Below are positions 1 to 9,571 of a stretch of DNA of 36,313 bases, in pieces. Position 1 is the first letter of the stretch. Each line of letters opens with the position of its first letter. The notes beneath the pieces were generated by a model, which was not told where the DNA came from, made no database searches, and saw only the letters and a list, made by a program, of their open reading frames with translations. Both the position numbers and the translations under genes were made by a program. This DNA comes from an uncultured Bacteroidia bacterium (GTDB taxonomy: Bacteria > Bacteroidota > Bacteroidia > Bacteroidales > UBA932): positions 1 through 36,313 of the forward strand of contig CADAAA010000012.1 of NCBI GenBank assembly GCA_902785785.1. The letters are read 5' to 3'.

Positions 1-2407
1 CACCGCCACCGTCACCTACAATGGCAAGGCCACCCTCCAGGACTTCCACAGGCGCATTATGATGAACCGCGACGAACTGACCAAGTATCTCGGTTACGAG
101 TATGGCGACGACTGGGTGGATTCCCGTATCGGCATGTACGACTACAAGCACCCTATGTATGACGGCGGGATCATCGACACTGACTGGATGACCGCATACT
201 TCGAGCCCACCTGGAGCCAGCAGCACGGCATCAGCTTCTCCGGCGGTAACAAGAACGGCCACTTCTTCACCTCCCTCAACTATGTGTACGACGACGGTGT
301 CGTCAAGGGAAAGAAGGATGTGTACAAGCGTCTTACCGCCCAGGTCAACGCTGACTACAACCTCTTCAAGTGGCTGCAGGTAGGAGTCAACAACTCCATC
401 GAGAAGTGGAGCACCCAGAGTGTCTCCCAGCGCGGCTACGGCTCCTCCTTCGAGTCCGTGCTCCTTATGGACCCTCTGACCCCTGTCTACTGGACCAGCC
501 CCGACGAGATGTCCCTGTCTTTCAGGACCGTCTACGACGCTCTCCAGGCCGGAACCTCCGACATCAACTACCGCCTGTTCCGTGACGAGAATGGTTGGTA
601 CGCAAACACCAAGTACTCCGACATGGAAGGTAGCGCCCTCGCAAAACGCGACGCCACCGACTCCGACAACGGCGGATTCAACATCAACGGTACCTTCTTC
701 GCCAACCTCAAGCCCATCAAGGGCCTGACCATCACCTCACGCTTCGGCTACCGCCTCAACTTCGGCGTAAGCCACAGCTACAGTTCTCCTTACTGGATCG
801 GTGACCGCGGATCGCAGAAGACCTACTCCATCTCCGCAAACGCTTCCACCGGCTGGTACTACCAGTGGGAGAACTTCGCCAACTACCTGTTCAACATCGG
901 CAGGAACAACTTCACCGTGATGGCTGGTATGTCTTACCGTGAGTCCAACAGCGACGGCGTGAATGCAAGCTCCAGCGGCGAGGATATCCTCAAGTCATAC
1001 GAGCCCAACTTCCGCTATATCTCCTACCTGCTGGACGACGCTCCGAAGAATATGAGCAACGCTCCCAGCAGAAGCGCCTCCCTTGCTTACTTCGGCCGTC
1101 TCATCTGGAACTATGACAACAGGTATCAGATCCAGGCCAACTTCCGCGCCGACGCATTTGACTCCTCGAAACTTCCCGCCAACAACCGCTGGGGCTACTT
1201 CCCCTCGGTCTCCGCATACTGGACCCTCAGCAACGAGCGTTTCTTCAAGGACAACATCAACACCAACGTGTTCAACTTCCTGAAGTTCCGCGCATCCTGG
1301 GGCCGCAACGGTAACATCAGCGTGCTGAGCGGCTATCCTTACACCGCCACCATCTCTATCGGTTCCAGTTCCTACCAGTACCACGTGGATGAGATCGGCT
1401 CCATCAACGGATCCGCCCCCAGCAAGCTTCCCAACCCGAACCTTACCTGGGAGACCTCCGAGCAGCTTGACTTCGGTATCGACGCCCGCCTGTTCAGCAA
1501 CCGCCTGACTTTCACCGCAGACTACTTCAACAAGCAGACAAAGGACCTTCTCTTCAGCGTAAGTATTCCTTCCGAGCTCGGTTTCAGCTCCGTGACCACC
1601 AACGGCGGTAACGTGCTCAACTCCGGATGGGAGTTCGAACTTGGCTGGAAAGACCACATCGGAGAAGTGAACTACGGCATCAGCGCCAATTTCTCCACCC
1701 TGCACAACGAAGTTCTCGCACTTGCAGAAGGATCCACTCCTTCCAGAAGGACCGACGCCAGCTCCTCCAACTATCAGGTCGAGACCGTGTTCGACGTAGG
1801 ATATCCTATCTGGTATATGAACGGTTACGAGTTCAACGGCATCACCAGTGACGGCAAGGCCGAATTCCTCGACGCTAATGGCGAGCCTGCAACAGTCGTC
1901 ACTTCCGCTGACCTTAAATACCTGGGACAGACCACTCCTAAATATACCTTCGGTCTGAACCTCAACCTCGACTACAAGGGCTTCGACTTCGCCCTCTACG
2001 GCTCCGGAGTTGCAGGAAACGTCATTATGCCTATCTTCCACCGTACCGGCTTCAAGAACAACATGAAGTACTACCTCGACGCATACGAGAGCGGCAAGTA
2101 TCCTAAACCGTCCGAGACGGTCGGAAACTACCAGTTCTGGTCTTCCTCCGCAAATGTATTCAAGGGCAACTACTTCCGTATCAAGCAGATGCAGTTCGGA
2201 TACACCCTTCCTTCCAGGATAACCAAGAAGGCATCCATCAGCAACCTCCGCTTCTATGTATCGCTCGACGACTACTTCACCTTCACCAAGTATCCGGGAC
2301 TCGATCCTGAGACCGCTTCTATGAACAACGGCTCCGGCGCTGGCCTTGACTTCGGCTCGTATCCTACGATGCAGAAGATTCTCCTTGGTGTCAATATTAC
2401 CTTCTAA
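1..2407 (+). CDS. SusC-like TonB-dependent outer-membrane transporter, 5'-truncated by window edge
   Basis: The frame is open from base 2 to the TAA at 2405-2407, so the first in-frame ATG at 59 is internal and the true start lies outside the window. What remains is about 801 residues of the TonB-dependent beta-barrel, ending in the typical aromatic C-terminus (GVNITF). It is clearly paralogous to the full SusC at 4415-7537: blocks such as YKRLTAQVNADY, MDPLTPVYW, FRADAFDSSKLPANNRWGYF and NGNISVLSGYPY have close counterparts there. By comparison, roughly 270 N-terminal residues (signal peptide, carboxypeptidase-regulatory-like domain, most of the plug) are missing. The family imports oligosaccharides across the outer membrane with a SusD lid lipoprotein, and that gene follows directly. 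Family and role are well supported. The glycan is unknown, because no glycoside hydrolase is linked to this pair within the window. Confidence 0.95.
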   Translation, partial: TATVTYNGKATLQDFHRRIMMNRDELTKYLGYEYGDDWVDSRIGMYDYKHPMYDGGIIDTDWMTAYFEPTWSQQHGISFSGGNKNGHFFTSLNYVYDDGVVKGKKDVYKRLTAQVNADYNLFKWLQVGVNNSIEKWSTQSVSQRGYGSSFESVLLMDPLTPVYWTSPDEMSLSFRTVYDALQAGTSDINYRLFRDENGWYANTKYSDMEGSALAKRDATDSDNGGFNINGTFFANLKPIKGLTITSRFGYRLNFGVSHSYSSPYWIGDRGSQKTYSISANASTGWYYQWENFANYLFNIGRNNFTVMAGMSYRESNSDGVNASSSGEDILKSYEPNFRYISYLLDDAPKNMSNAPSRSASLAYFGRLIWNYDNRYQIQANFRADAFDSSKLPANNRWGYFPSVSAYWTLSNERFFKDNINTNVFNFLKFRASWGRNGNISVLSGYPYTATISIGSSSYQYHVDEIGSINGSAPSKLPNPNLTWETSEQLDFGIDARLFSNRLTFTADYFNKQTKDLLFSVSIPSELGFSSVTTNGGNVLNSGWEFELGWKDHIGEVNYGISANFSTLHNEVLALAEGSTPSRRTDASSSNYQVETVFDVGYPIWYMNGYEFNGITSDGKAEFLDANGEPATVVTSADLKYLGQTTPKYTFGLNLNLDYKGFDFALYGSGVAGNVIMPIFHRTGFKNNMKYYLDAYESGKYPKPSETVGNYQFWSSSANVFKGNYFRIKQMQFGYTLPSRITKKASISNLRFYVSLDDYFTFTKYPGLDPETASMNNGSGAGLDFGSYPTMQKILLGVNITF

Positions 2408-2421
2408 ATATGATTTGCAAG

Positions 2422-4230
2422 ATGAAAAAAGTCATACTCCCTGTTTGTTTAGCTCTCTCGCTCCTCGCAGTATCCTGCGAGTCGAAGCTTGAGATCCCCC
2501 AGAAGGGTACGGTCAGTACCCTGGAGTTCTATGCTTCCGATGAAGATGCCGAGGCTGCGCTCACCAATATGTATGCTAAATATTTGAGTGTCGCTTCTGC
2601 CAATGGTATCAACAATCCCGAGCTGATGATCCTCAACTACTCCTCTGATGACATCCTTGCTGCCGGCGGTCATATCGATGACCACGACGATTTCCGTATT
2701 TTCTGCGAGTTCCGCTATCCCGAAACGAACGGAATCCTGAAGACCTGCTACGATCGTTACGTGTCTACGATCTATGCTGCAAACCTCGTGATCTCCAACT
2801 TCACCAACGAGAACCGCAACGGCGATGCTCCCAAGTGGGAAAGCGCATATACAAAGCAGTGCGTAGCTGAAGCCCGCGTGATGCGCGCATACATCCATAT
2901 GATGATGGCCATCCTCTGGAACCGCCCTGCCATCATCGACCGTCTGCTCGAGCCCGATGAGCTCCCGATCCAGGCAGAAAGCCAGTCACAGATACTCAAG
3001 TGGGTCATTTCCGAGTGCGAGAATGCCATCGCTTCCGGTGCACTGCCCAAACGCAACGGCACTGCTGACAAGGATGCCACTGCCCGTATGAGCGTCGGTT
3101 TCGCACAGTTCGTAGCAGGAAAAGCTGCCGTATTCGACAATGATATGGCTACCGCCCGTAAATACCTCGGCGACCTCATCGCTTCCGGCAACTATGCCCT
3201 CGCCCCTTCTGAGGAGTACTGGACAAATTTCCACGTCCCCGGAGACGGCAACTGCGAGAAAATCTTCGAGCCCAACTACATCTACGACTCCAACCTCTCC
3301 TTCTGGGACAATGTCAACCGCAGCCGCTGGATGGTAGCGGACGTTCTCTGCTGGCGTACCGACCATCTTGCTTCCATCCCTTCCTGTACTCCTTGCGCAG
3401 GATGGAACGGCGGTGCCATTCAGGAGGACTTTGCGAAGAAGTTCCTGGAGCACGACGGAGACTCTCCTCGCCGCAAGGCCTGCTTCATCACCGAGGACGA
3501 GTGGCTCTACGAAATGGAATGGAACTCCGACAAGAACGATGCATCCCTCGCTGAAAAGAAGGCCGACCCCAAGCGCGGTATCTCCGACGTTACCGGCATT
3601 TACAGCCACGGTCCTTACTTCGAGTGGAAGCGTATGTCCTATGCCAAGCCTTCGAGAATCCTTACCGGCGGCAAGGAATATCAGGGTGACAACATCAACG
3701 CCGTTATGGGCGGAGCCTCCAACCAGGCCAACTTCAATGTTGCCCGCTATGCGGAAGCTCTCCTCCTTTATGCAGAGGCCTGCATCGGAACCTCCGACGA
3801 GGCCAAGGGACTTGCAGCCCTCAACCAGGTCCAGGAGCGTTCCGGCTCCGGCAAGATCAGCAGCAAGCTCACCTTCCAGGACGTGATGGACGAGAAGCAG
3901 TATGAAATGTGGTGGGAAGGCTGCCGCTTCCCTGACCTCGTCCGCTGGGACAACCTCGGAAAGGTCGATATGAAGGCTATCTACAATACGAGTTGGGGTG
4001 GCAAGGGTATCCACAAGGAAGTCCCTACCGTGTTCGACGAGTTCTTCGTAGAGGGCAAGCCCGGATACCAGAAGGAGCATAAGCTCTACACCACTTATTC
4101 TTCCGTCAAGTACAACAACTTCGAGGACAAGTACAAGTATCTTCCTTTCCCTCGCGACAGGAAGGTCAACAACAAGTTCAAGGATGTCCTTGGCTGGGAG
4201 TACCTCAACGTTGCAGAGGAAGGCGAATAG
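2422..4230 (+). CDS. SusD/RagB-like surface glycan-binding lipoprotein
   Basis: This 602-residue SusD family protein is the partner of the SusC ending 14 bp upstream. I chose the ATG at 2422 (MKKVILPVC) over the in-frame ATG at 2410, because it gives a compact lipoprotein signal with lipobox AVSC and acylated Cys19. SusD-type motifs include the VAEARVMRAYIHMMMAI helix, RYAEALLLYAEACIG and the terminal WEGCRFPDLVRW block. SusD proteins sit on the cell surface as a hinged lid over the SusC barrel and bind the oligosaccharide. The C-terminal domain is typical of the family. A terminator-like hairpin follows at 4267-4298, which ends this pair as a transcription unit. The ligand cannot be deduced from sequence. 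Confidence 0.95.
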   Translation: MKKVILPVCLALSLLAVSCESKLEIPQKGTVSTLEFYASDEDAEAALTNMYAKYLSVASANGINNPELMILNYSSDDILAAGGHIDDHDDFRIFCEFRYPETNGILKTCYDRYVSTIYAANLVISNFTNENRNGDAPKWESAYTKQCVAEARVMRAYIHMMMAILWNRPAIIDRLLEPDELPIQAESQSQILKWVISECENAIASGALPKRNGTADKDATARMSVGFAQFVAGKAAVFDNDMATARKYLGDLIASGNYALAPSEEYWTNFHVPGDGNCEKIFEPNYIYDSNLSFWDNVNRSRWMVADVLCWRTDHLASIPSCTPCAGWNGGAIQEDFAKKFLEHDGDSPRRKACFITEDEWLYEMEWNSDKNDASLAEKKADPKRGISDVTGIYSHGPYFEWKRMSYAKPSRILTGGKEYQGDNINAVMGGASNQANFNVARYAEALLLYAEACIGTSDEAKGLAALNQVQERSGSGKISSKLTFQDVMDEKQYEMWWEGCRFPDLVRWDNLGKVDMKAIYNTSWGGKGIHKEVPTVFDEFFVEGKPGYQKEHKLYTTYSSVKYNNFEDKYKYLPFPRDRKVNNKFKDVLGWEYLNVAEEGE

Positions 4231-4266
4231 CGACGGGTTAATCGCACTATTCGAATATAAATCAAG

Positions 4267-4298
4267 AAGGGCGCCGACATGGCGCCTTTCTTATTTTA
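4267..4298 (+). terminator. Intrinsic terminator after first susCD pair
   Basis: GGCGCC (4270-4275), a five-base loop and GGCGCC (4281-4286) form a stem that extends with G.T and A-T pairs. A T-rich run follows (TTTCTTATTTT). It lies 37 bp after the susD stop and ahead of a separate promoter, so the second susCD pair probably has its own transcript. Confidence 0.75.
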
Positions 4299-4308
4299 AA
4301 AATCTTAC

Positions 4309-4316
4309 TATATTTG
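4309..4316 (+). promoter_or_regulatory. Bacteroidota-type -7 element (TATATTTG) for second susC
   Basis: TATATTTG matches the Bacteroidota -7 consensus TAnnTTTG. It lies just after the terminator of the first pair and about 100 bp before the second susC. No good TTTG -33 element is seen. The nearest T-run is at 4287-4289, so the upstream half is weak. A start near 4323 would leave a leader of about 90 nt containing the hairpin at 4344-4373. Confidence 0.65.
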
Positions 4317-4343
4317 TACAACTGACCACTTGTCTTAAATCAG

Positions 4344-4373
4344 CACCGATGGGGTTTAGAGGCTCCGTCGGTG
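4344..4373 (+). promoter_or_regulatory. 9-bp hairpin in the 5' leader of the second susC
   Basis: CACCGATGG (4344-4352) pairs with CCGTCGGTG (4365-4373) over nine positions, one of them a T.G wobble, around a 12-nt loop. It is not followed by a T-run, so it is not a terminator. It ends 41 bp before the susC ATG and could control stability or translation, or serve as a small-RNA target. The function is inference. Confidence 0.45.
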
Positions 4374-4414
4374 GATTGCTTTATCCCATAACCAATATTA
4401 TTAACCACTGATTT

Positions 4415-7400
4415 ATGACAAGCAAACTTTTCCAGAAACTGGCGGCTGTCGTCCTGACCTCCGTCATGTGCCTGATGGGAACGTTGGCCTATGGCCAGAA
4501 CCGTCCCATCAGCGGAACGGTAGTCGACGGCAGCGGGCTTCCGGTCATCGGAGCCACTGTCATGGTCGTCGGGAACAATTCCCTCGGAACGGTCACCAAC
4601 GCTGACGGAGCCTTCTCCCTCAACGTGCCTGCCGGATCGAGCATTACCGTTTCCTGCATCGGCTACGGTACGCAGACTGTCCCCGTGGGACAGCAGAGCG
4701 TATTCAACTTCATCCTCCAGGAGGACAACGAGTTCCTCGAGGAGACCGTCGTCATCGGTTACGGTGTGCAGCGCAAGAGCGACCTCACCGGATCCGTGGC
4801 GTCAGTACGTTCACAGGACCTCACCGACCGCTCGGTCTCCAATGCAGGCGCAGCCCTCCAGGGCAAGGCTGCCGGTGTCCAGGTCTACACCAATTCCGGT
4901 GCACCTGGTGAAGGAGCCCACATCCGCGTCCGCGGTATCTCCTCAAACAGCGGCTCCGGCCTCGGACCCCTCCTCATCGTCGACGGTCTTAAGGTTGACA
5001 ACATCCAGTATCTCGACCCTGAAATGATCGAGTCCATGGAGGTCCTCAAGGACGCCGCCTCTGCTGCCATCTATGGCGCGCAGGCAGGTAACGGCGTCGT
5101 GCTCATCACCACCAAGAGCGGTTCGAAGAGCAAGGACGGCAACATCTTCTACAACTACAAGCACACCATCACTTCACTCGCACACCGCGCCGAAGTGCTG
5201 AACGCCGAGGAGTTCATCGACTGGCAGCACCAGGCCAGCCAGCTCGGTACCCGCGAGGAGCTCATCGGAAGCGGTATGTGGGACGGTGTCACCGATACCA
5301 ACTGGGCTGACGTCCTCTACGGAAAGGGTGTCACCAGGAGCCACACCATCGGTGCCCAGGGCGGTAATGACCGCGGATCCTACTACTTCTCCCTCAACTA
5401 CATGGACGAGGACGGTATGGCCAAGAGCAACAAGGATATGTACAAGCGCCTCACCGCCCAGATCAACTCCGACTACAAGGTCAAGTCCTGGTTCCAGATC
5501 GGAACCAACACTTCCATCGAGCGTTACGAGAAGTCCGACCTCGGAAGCCCGAACGAGTACGGCGGAACCCTCCTCGGAGCCATCATCATCGACCCGCTCA
5601 CCCCGATTTACTTCAAGACCCCCGAGGATATGCCTACCAACATGCGCAGCGCATACGAGAGCGGTTATGTCGTGGACGGCGTCCATTATGACTACAACTT
5701 CTACACGAACGAAGACGGTTACTATTATTCCACCTCCAAGATCGTCGAGGGTGACGGTATGAACCCTCTCATCAACGTCGCACGCGCCTACGGCAAGAGC
5801 GAAGGATGGAATATCCGCGGTACCCTGTTCGCGAACATCACTCCCTTCAAGGGCTTCGTGTTCACCTCCCGCCTCGGCTACCGTATCGCACAGAGCTATT
5901 CCAGCGACTACAGCGAGCCTTACTATGTGAACCCCAAGCACTACTCGCAGAGCTACAGCATCTCCGCCAACTCCTCCCAGAGCTACTACTACCAATGGGA
6001 GAACTTCGCCAACTACAACAAGAGTTTCGGCAAGCATGACATCGGCGCGATGGCAGGTATGTCCTATACCTTCAACGACAGCCGCGGAGTCAATGCCGGA
6101 CTCTCCGGTACAGACCCCCTCAAGGGATACGCCGAGAACTTCCGCTACATCACCCAGGACAACGGATCCGGTACCAAGAGCATCGGCGGAGGAAGCCCCA
6201 GCAACTCCACCCAAATCTCCTACTTCGGACGTCTGACCTATAGCTACGACAGCCGTTACAGCCTCCAGACCAACTTCCGCGCAGATGCCTTCGACTCCTC
6301 GAAGCTTTCCGCAAAGAACCGTTGGGGATACTTCCCGTCAGTTTCCGCAGGATGGACGGTCTCCAACGAACCCTGGTTCAAGGAGAATATAAACCGCGAC
6401 GTCATCAACTTCCTGAAATTCCGCGGATCGTGGGGTGTCAACGGTAACATCTCCGTGCTCAGCGGATATCCTTACTCCACCTCCATCTCCTACAACAGCA
6501 AGACCTATCAGTATCACGTGAACAACAATGTGCTGGACTACGGTTCCCAGCCCGACGGCCTGGCAAATCCCGACCTGACCTGGGAGACTTCCGTACAGAC
6601 CGACCTCGGTCTCGACCTCCGTATGTTCAACAACCGGCTCACTTTCGGATTCGACTGGTTCAACAAGAATACCGAGGGACTGCTCGTCAGGATTTCGCCT
6701 GTGGCTGAGGTAGGTATCTCCTCCACCACCGTCAACGCCGGTTCCGTCAACAACAACGGTCTCGAATTCGAACTCGGATGGCAGGACAATATCGGAGATT
6801 TCGGCTACTCCATCAACGCCAACTTCTCCACTCTCAACAACAAGGTCACCTACCTTGAGCCGACAGTCGGCCACCAGAGCGGTTCGAGCTTTGCCAACTA
6901 CAAGCTCAAGACCTACTTCGAGGAAGGATATCCCGTCTGGTACCTCCGTGGCTTTGAGTATGCCGGCATCGGCCCCGACGGATTCGCACAGTTCTACGAT
7001 GCAGACGGCGAACTCACTTCGAACCCCAGCGACAATGACCTCAAGTACATCGGCAACACCCTCCCGACATTCCAGTACGGTGTAACCCTCCGTATGGACT
7101 GGAAGGGTCTCGATCTCACCGTGTTCGGAACAGGAGCGAGCGGCAACGACCTCGTACCTTGTATCTACCGTACCGAGCATACCAAGATCAACACTCTCCG
7201 CTACTATTACCTGGAGGCAGGAAAGAGTATCCCGACCATCGACAAGATCTACGACAAGATCAACTTCTGGAGTTCATCCGCCACCGTTTTCAAGGGTGAC
7301 TTCTTCAAGATCAAGCAGATCCAGTTCGGCTACACCCTGCCCAAGAAATGGCTCAGCAAGGTCGGCATGAGCGCCGTCCGCGCATTTGTCTCCTTGGATG

Positions 7401-7537
7401 ACTGGTTCATCTTCACCCAATACCCTGGATTCGATCCCGAGGCTGCCACCACCGGAAGCTCCACCGGCCGCGGTCTTGACAAGGGTACCTATCCCAATGC
7501 AAAGAAGCTTTTGCTCGGTGTCAACCTTTCCTTCTAA
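4415..7537 (+). CDS. SusC-like TonB-dependent outer-membrane transporter, full length
   Basis: This 1040-residue SusC/RagA family protein has a signal peptide of about 27 residues (ending LAYG). A carboxypeptidase-regulatory-like domain follows at about 30-105 (PISGTVVDG, GLPVIGATV, SCIGYGTQTV). The TonB-box-like segment TVVIGYG is at 111-117, and the plug domain ends near ITTKSG. The rest is the beta-barrel, with C-terminus GVNLSF. The ATG at 4415 gives the signal peptide directly. Such proteins import oligosaccharides with energy from TonB, covered by the SusD encoded 12 bp downstream. High similarity to the truncated SusC at 1-2407 points to tandem duplication of a susCD pair. Length and domain order are normal for the family. 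The substrate is unknown. Confidence 0.96.
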   Translation: MTSKLFQKLAAVVLTSVMCLMGTLAYGQNRPISGTVVDGSGLPVIGATVMVVGNNSLGTVTNADGAFSLNVPAGSSITVSCIGYGTQTVPVGQQSVFNFILQEDNEFLEETVVIGYGVQRKSDLTGSVASVRSQDLTDRSVSNAGAALQGKAAGVQVYTNSGAPGEGAHIRVRGISSNSGSGLGPLLIVDGLKVDNIQYLDPEMIESMEVLKDAASAAIYGAQAGNGVVLITTKSGSKSKDGNIFYNYKHTITSLAHRAEVLNAEEFIDWQHQASQLGTREELIGSGMWDGVTDTNWADVLYGKGVTRSHTIGAQGGNDRGSYYFSLNYMDEDGMAKSNKDMYKRLTAQINSDYKVKSWFQIGTNTSIERYEKSDLGSPNEYGGTLLGAIIIDPLTPIYFKTPEDMPTNMRSAYESGYVVDGVHYDYNFYTNEDGYYYSTSKIVEGDGMNPLINVARAYGKSEGWNIRGTLFANITPFKGFVFTSRLGYRIAQSYSSDYSEPYYVNPKHYSQSYSISANSSQSYYYQWENFANYNKSFGKHDIGAMAGMSYTFNDSRGVNAGLSGTDPLKGYAENFRYITQDNGSGTKSIGGGSPSNSTQISYFGRLTYSYDSRYSLQTNFRADAFDSSKLSAKNRWGYFPSVSAGWTVSNEPWFKENINRDVINFLKFRGSWGVNGNISVLSGYPYSTSISYNSKTYQYHVNNNVLDYGSQPDGLANPDLTWETSVQTDLGLDLRMFNNRLTFGFDWFNKNTEGLLVRISPVAEVGISSTTVNAGSVNNNGLEFELGWQDNIGDFGYSINANFSTLNNKVTYLEPTVGHQSGSSFANYKLKTYFEEGYPVWYLRGFEYAGIGPDGFAQFYDADGELTSNPSDNDLKYIGNTLPTFQYGVTLRMDWKGLDLTVFGTGASGNDLVPCIYRTEHTKINTLRYYYLEAGKSIPTIDKIYDKINFWSSSATVFKGDFFKIKQIQFGYTLPKKWLSKVGMSAVRAFVSLDDWFIFTQYPGFDPEAATTGSSTGRGLDKGTYPNAKKLLLGVNLSF

Positions 7538-7549
7538 TCTGACAGCATC

Positions 7550-9409
7550 ATGAAAAAAAGTATACTCTTAAGTCTGTCCCTTGCCCTGGCGGCATTTACC
7601 GTCACTTCCTGCAACGAGGACCTTCTGAATATCCCTCAGAAAGGCGTCATCGCCTATGAGGACTTCTACCAGACGGATAACGACGCCGAGTCTGCGCTAG
7701 TCACCGTTTACCATGAGTTTGTCGGCCTTTACGCCAAGCTCACCAGCAATACTCCCTCGTACAATATAGTGTTCAACGCTCCGGGCGACGAACTCTACTG
7801 GGGAGGCAGCAACAAGGACGACCATACGGCGGCACAGGAGATCAACGATTTCCGCGCGACCTACAACAGCAACAACGGTCACATCACCGCATGGTACAAG
7901 AAATGCTATTCTTTGATCTACAAGGCCAATCTCGTCATCGACAACTTCGGTGGAGACCTCGCCGACTCACAGGTCAAGAAGCGTTGCGTGGCTGAAGCCC
8001 GCGTCATCCGCGCATGGGCCCATCTGCAGCTCGCCATCATGTTCGGTACCCCGCCCCTCGTGGACCACGTGCTCCCCGGCGATGCCAAGCCGACCAACAG
8101 TGACCATCAGGAACTTCTGAACTGGATTGCCGACGAGTTGAGGGATGCAGCGAACGACCTGCCTGCACGCAACGGCAAGACCGACAAGGACGGCGCCGTC
8201 AAGATCACCAAGGGCGCCGCTCAGGCTTTCCTCGGCAAGGCATTGATCTTCAACGGAAAATATGCCGAAGCCAAGGAGCCCCTCAAGGCCGTCATCAACT
8301 CGGGCAACTACGCCCTCGTCGACGGCTCCAAGATGCGCGACCTCTTCCACATGGTCTGTGACGGATGCGAGGAGAAGATCTTCGAGCTCAACATGGTTGA
8401 CAATGACTACTATGGCAAGAACGGACGTTGGGACAACCAGGCGAACCAGTCGCTGTTCTTCCGCCAGATGAACTTCTTCCCTGATTTCACCCTTCAGGCT
8501 GTCGGCTGGGGCAACAACATGGCTCCTTCCAAGAAGTTTGTCGACGCCATCCTCGAGAACGAGGCCGGCTCCTATCGTCAGAAGGCTTGGATGTGCACCT
8601 ACGAGGAGCTCCTCACCGAGTTCCCTTACTCAAGGCTGGACACCAACGAAGACGGCACTCCTATGACCAAGGAGCAGAAGCTCATGGAGCCTAAGCGCGG
8701 TCTCGACCTGAACAAGCGTCCCGACCTCTATGCCAACTACGGATGGTATTTCCTCAAGTTCGTCCCCTACAAGTCCGACCTCAACACCAACAGTACCGGC
8801 CCGACTCAGGAGAACAAGACCATCATGCGCTACGCCGAGGTCCTTCTCCTCTATGCCGAGGCCTGTGCACAGACCGGAGACAACGACGGTCTGCAATACC
8901 TGAACATGGTTGCCCAGCGCGCCGGTGCTCCGACCTACTCCTCCCTCACCATGGAGAATGTCAAGAAGGAGAAATGGTTCGAGATGGCATGGGAAGGCTG
9001 CCGCTTCTGGGATCTCGTCCGCTGGGGCGATGCAGAGAAGGAACTGGCCTACAAGAGCCACAGCCTTACCCCATATCTGCGTGACGACTTCTTCATGAAC
9101 TGGGAGATGGCATCCAACGGTTCCGCGGACAAGACCAAGCCTCTCACTCCGGTTCCCGTCACGGTAGGTTCCTATACCTACTATACCTTCGAAGGAATCA
9201 CACGCGGCAAGATCGTGGGCAGCTCCAAAGAAGTTACCGGACGTCCTCACAAGGCTATCGTCATGTGGGATGATGACGGCTACGGCGCCAAGGGCGGCGG
9301 CTTCGTGAAAGGCAAGCACGAGCTCTACCCGTTCCCGTTCGACATCATCGAACTCAACCCTTGGAACGAGGAGACCGGTACCGGTATCAAGCAGAACCCC
9401 GGTTGGTAA
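7550..9409 (+). CDS. SusD/RagB-like surface glycan-binding lipoprotein
   Basis: The 619-residue SusD partner of the preceding SusC starts 12 bp after that gene's stop. The signal peptide MKKSILLSLSLALAAF leads to lipobox TVTSC with Cys21 as the lipid anchor. SusD-type elements include VAEARVIRAWAHLQLAIM, RYAEVLLLYAEACAQ and the WEGCRFWDLVRWGDAEKEL block near the C-terminus. The mature start (NEDLLNIPQKG) closely resembles that of the first SusD (ESKLEIPQKG), again suggesting duplication of the pair. It should bind glycan at the cell surface and close the SusC pore. A strong terminator follows at 9445-9480. The glycan specificity is not visible from sequence. Confidence 0.95.
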   Translation: MKKSILLSLSLALAAFTVTSCNEDLLNIPQKGVIAYEDFYQTDNDAESALVTVYHEFVGLYAKLTSNTPSYNIVFNAPGDELYWGGSNKDDHTAAQEINDFRATYNSNNGHITAWYKKCYSLIYKANLVIDNFGGDLADSQVKKRCVAEARVIRAWAHLQLAIMFGTPPLVDHVLPGDAKPTNSDHQELLNWIADELRDAANDLPARNGKTDKDGAVKITKGAAQAFLGKALIFNGKYAEAKEPLKAVINSGNYALVDGSKMRDLFHMVCDGCEEKIFELNMVDNDYYGKNGRWDNQANQSLFFRQMNFFPDFTLQAVGWGNNMAPSKKFVDAILENEAGSYRQKAWMCTYEELLTEFPYSRLDTNEDGTPMTKEQKLMEPKRGLDLNKRPDLYANYGWYFLKFVPYKSDLNTNSTGPTQENKTIMRYAEVLLLYAEACAQTGDNDGLQYLNMVAQRAGAPTYSSLTMENVKKEKWFEMAWEGCRFWDLVRWGDAEKELAYKSHSLTPYLRDDFFMNWEMASNGSADKTKPLTPVPVTVGSYTYYTFEGITRGKIVGSSKEVTGRPHKAIVMWDDDGYGAKGGGFVKGKHELYPFPFDIIELNPWNEETGTGIKQNPGW

Positions 9410-9444
9410 TATGATGATTGTCATCCCCAGTGGATGACATCTGC

Positions 9445-9480
9445 AAAAGGGGGCCGGCAATTATTTGCCGGCTCCCTTTT
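9445..9480 (+). terminator. Intrinsic terminator after second susCD pair
   Basis: GCCGGCAA (9453-9460) and TTGCCGGC (9465-9472) pair around the loop TTAT. The stem continues through a G.T wobble and three G-C pairs, then A-rich bases pair with the TTTT tract. It ends the second susCD transcript about 40 bp after the stop. Confidence 0.85.
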
Positions 9481-9557
9481 TTATGCCACTTCGCGTGAAT
9501 GGTGGTATTTTGAAAAGAAATGATAATTTCCTTATATTTTTTTCTGCCTCATTTCCC

Positions 9558-9565
9558 TAAATTTG
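9558..9565 (+). promoter_or_regulatory. -7 element (TAAATTTG) in front of a possible small RNA
   Basis: TAAATTTG fits the Bacteroidota TAnnTTTG consensus and lies in AT-rich DNA between two terminators. A start about 7 nt downstream would begin at the hairpin 9573-9587. No clear -33 TTTG is found at the right distance, so support is the -7 box and context only. Confidence 0.5.
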
Positions 9566-9571
9566 CAATGA

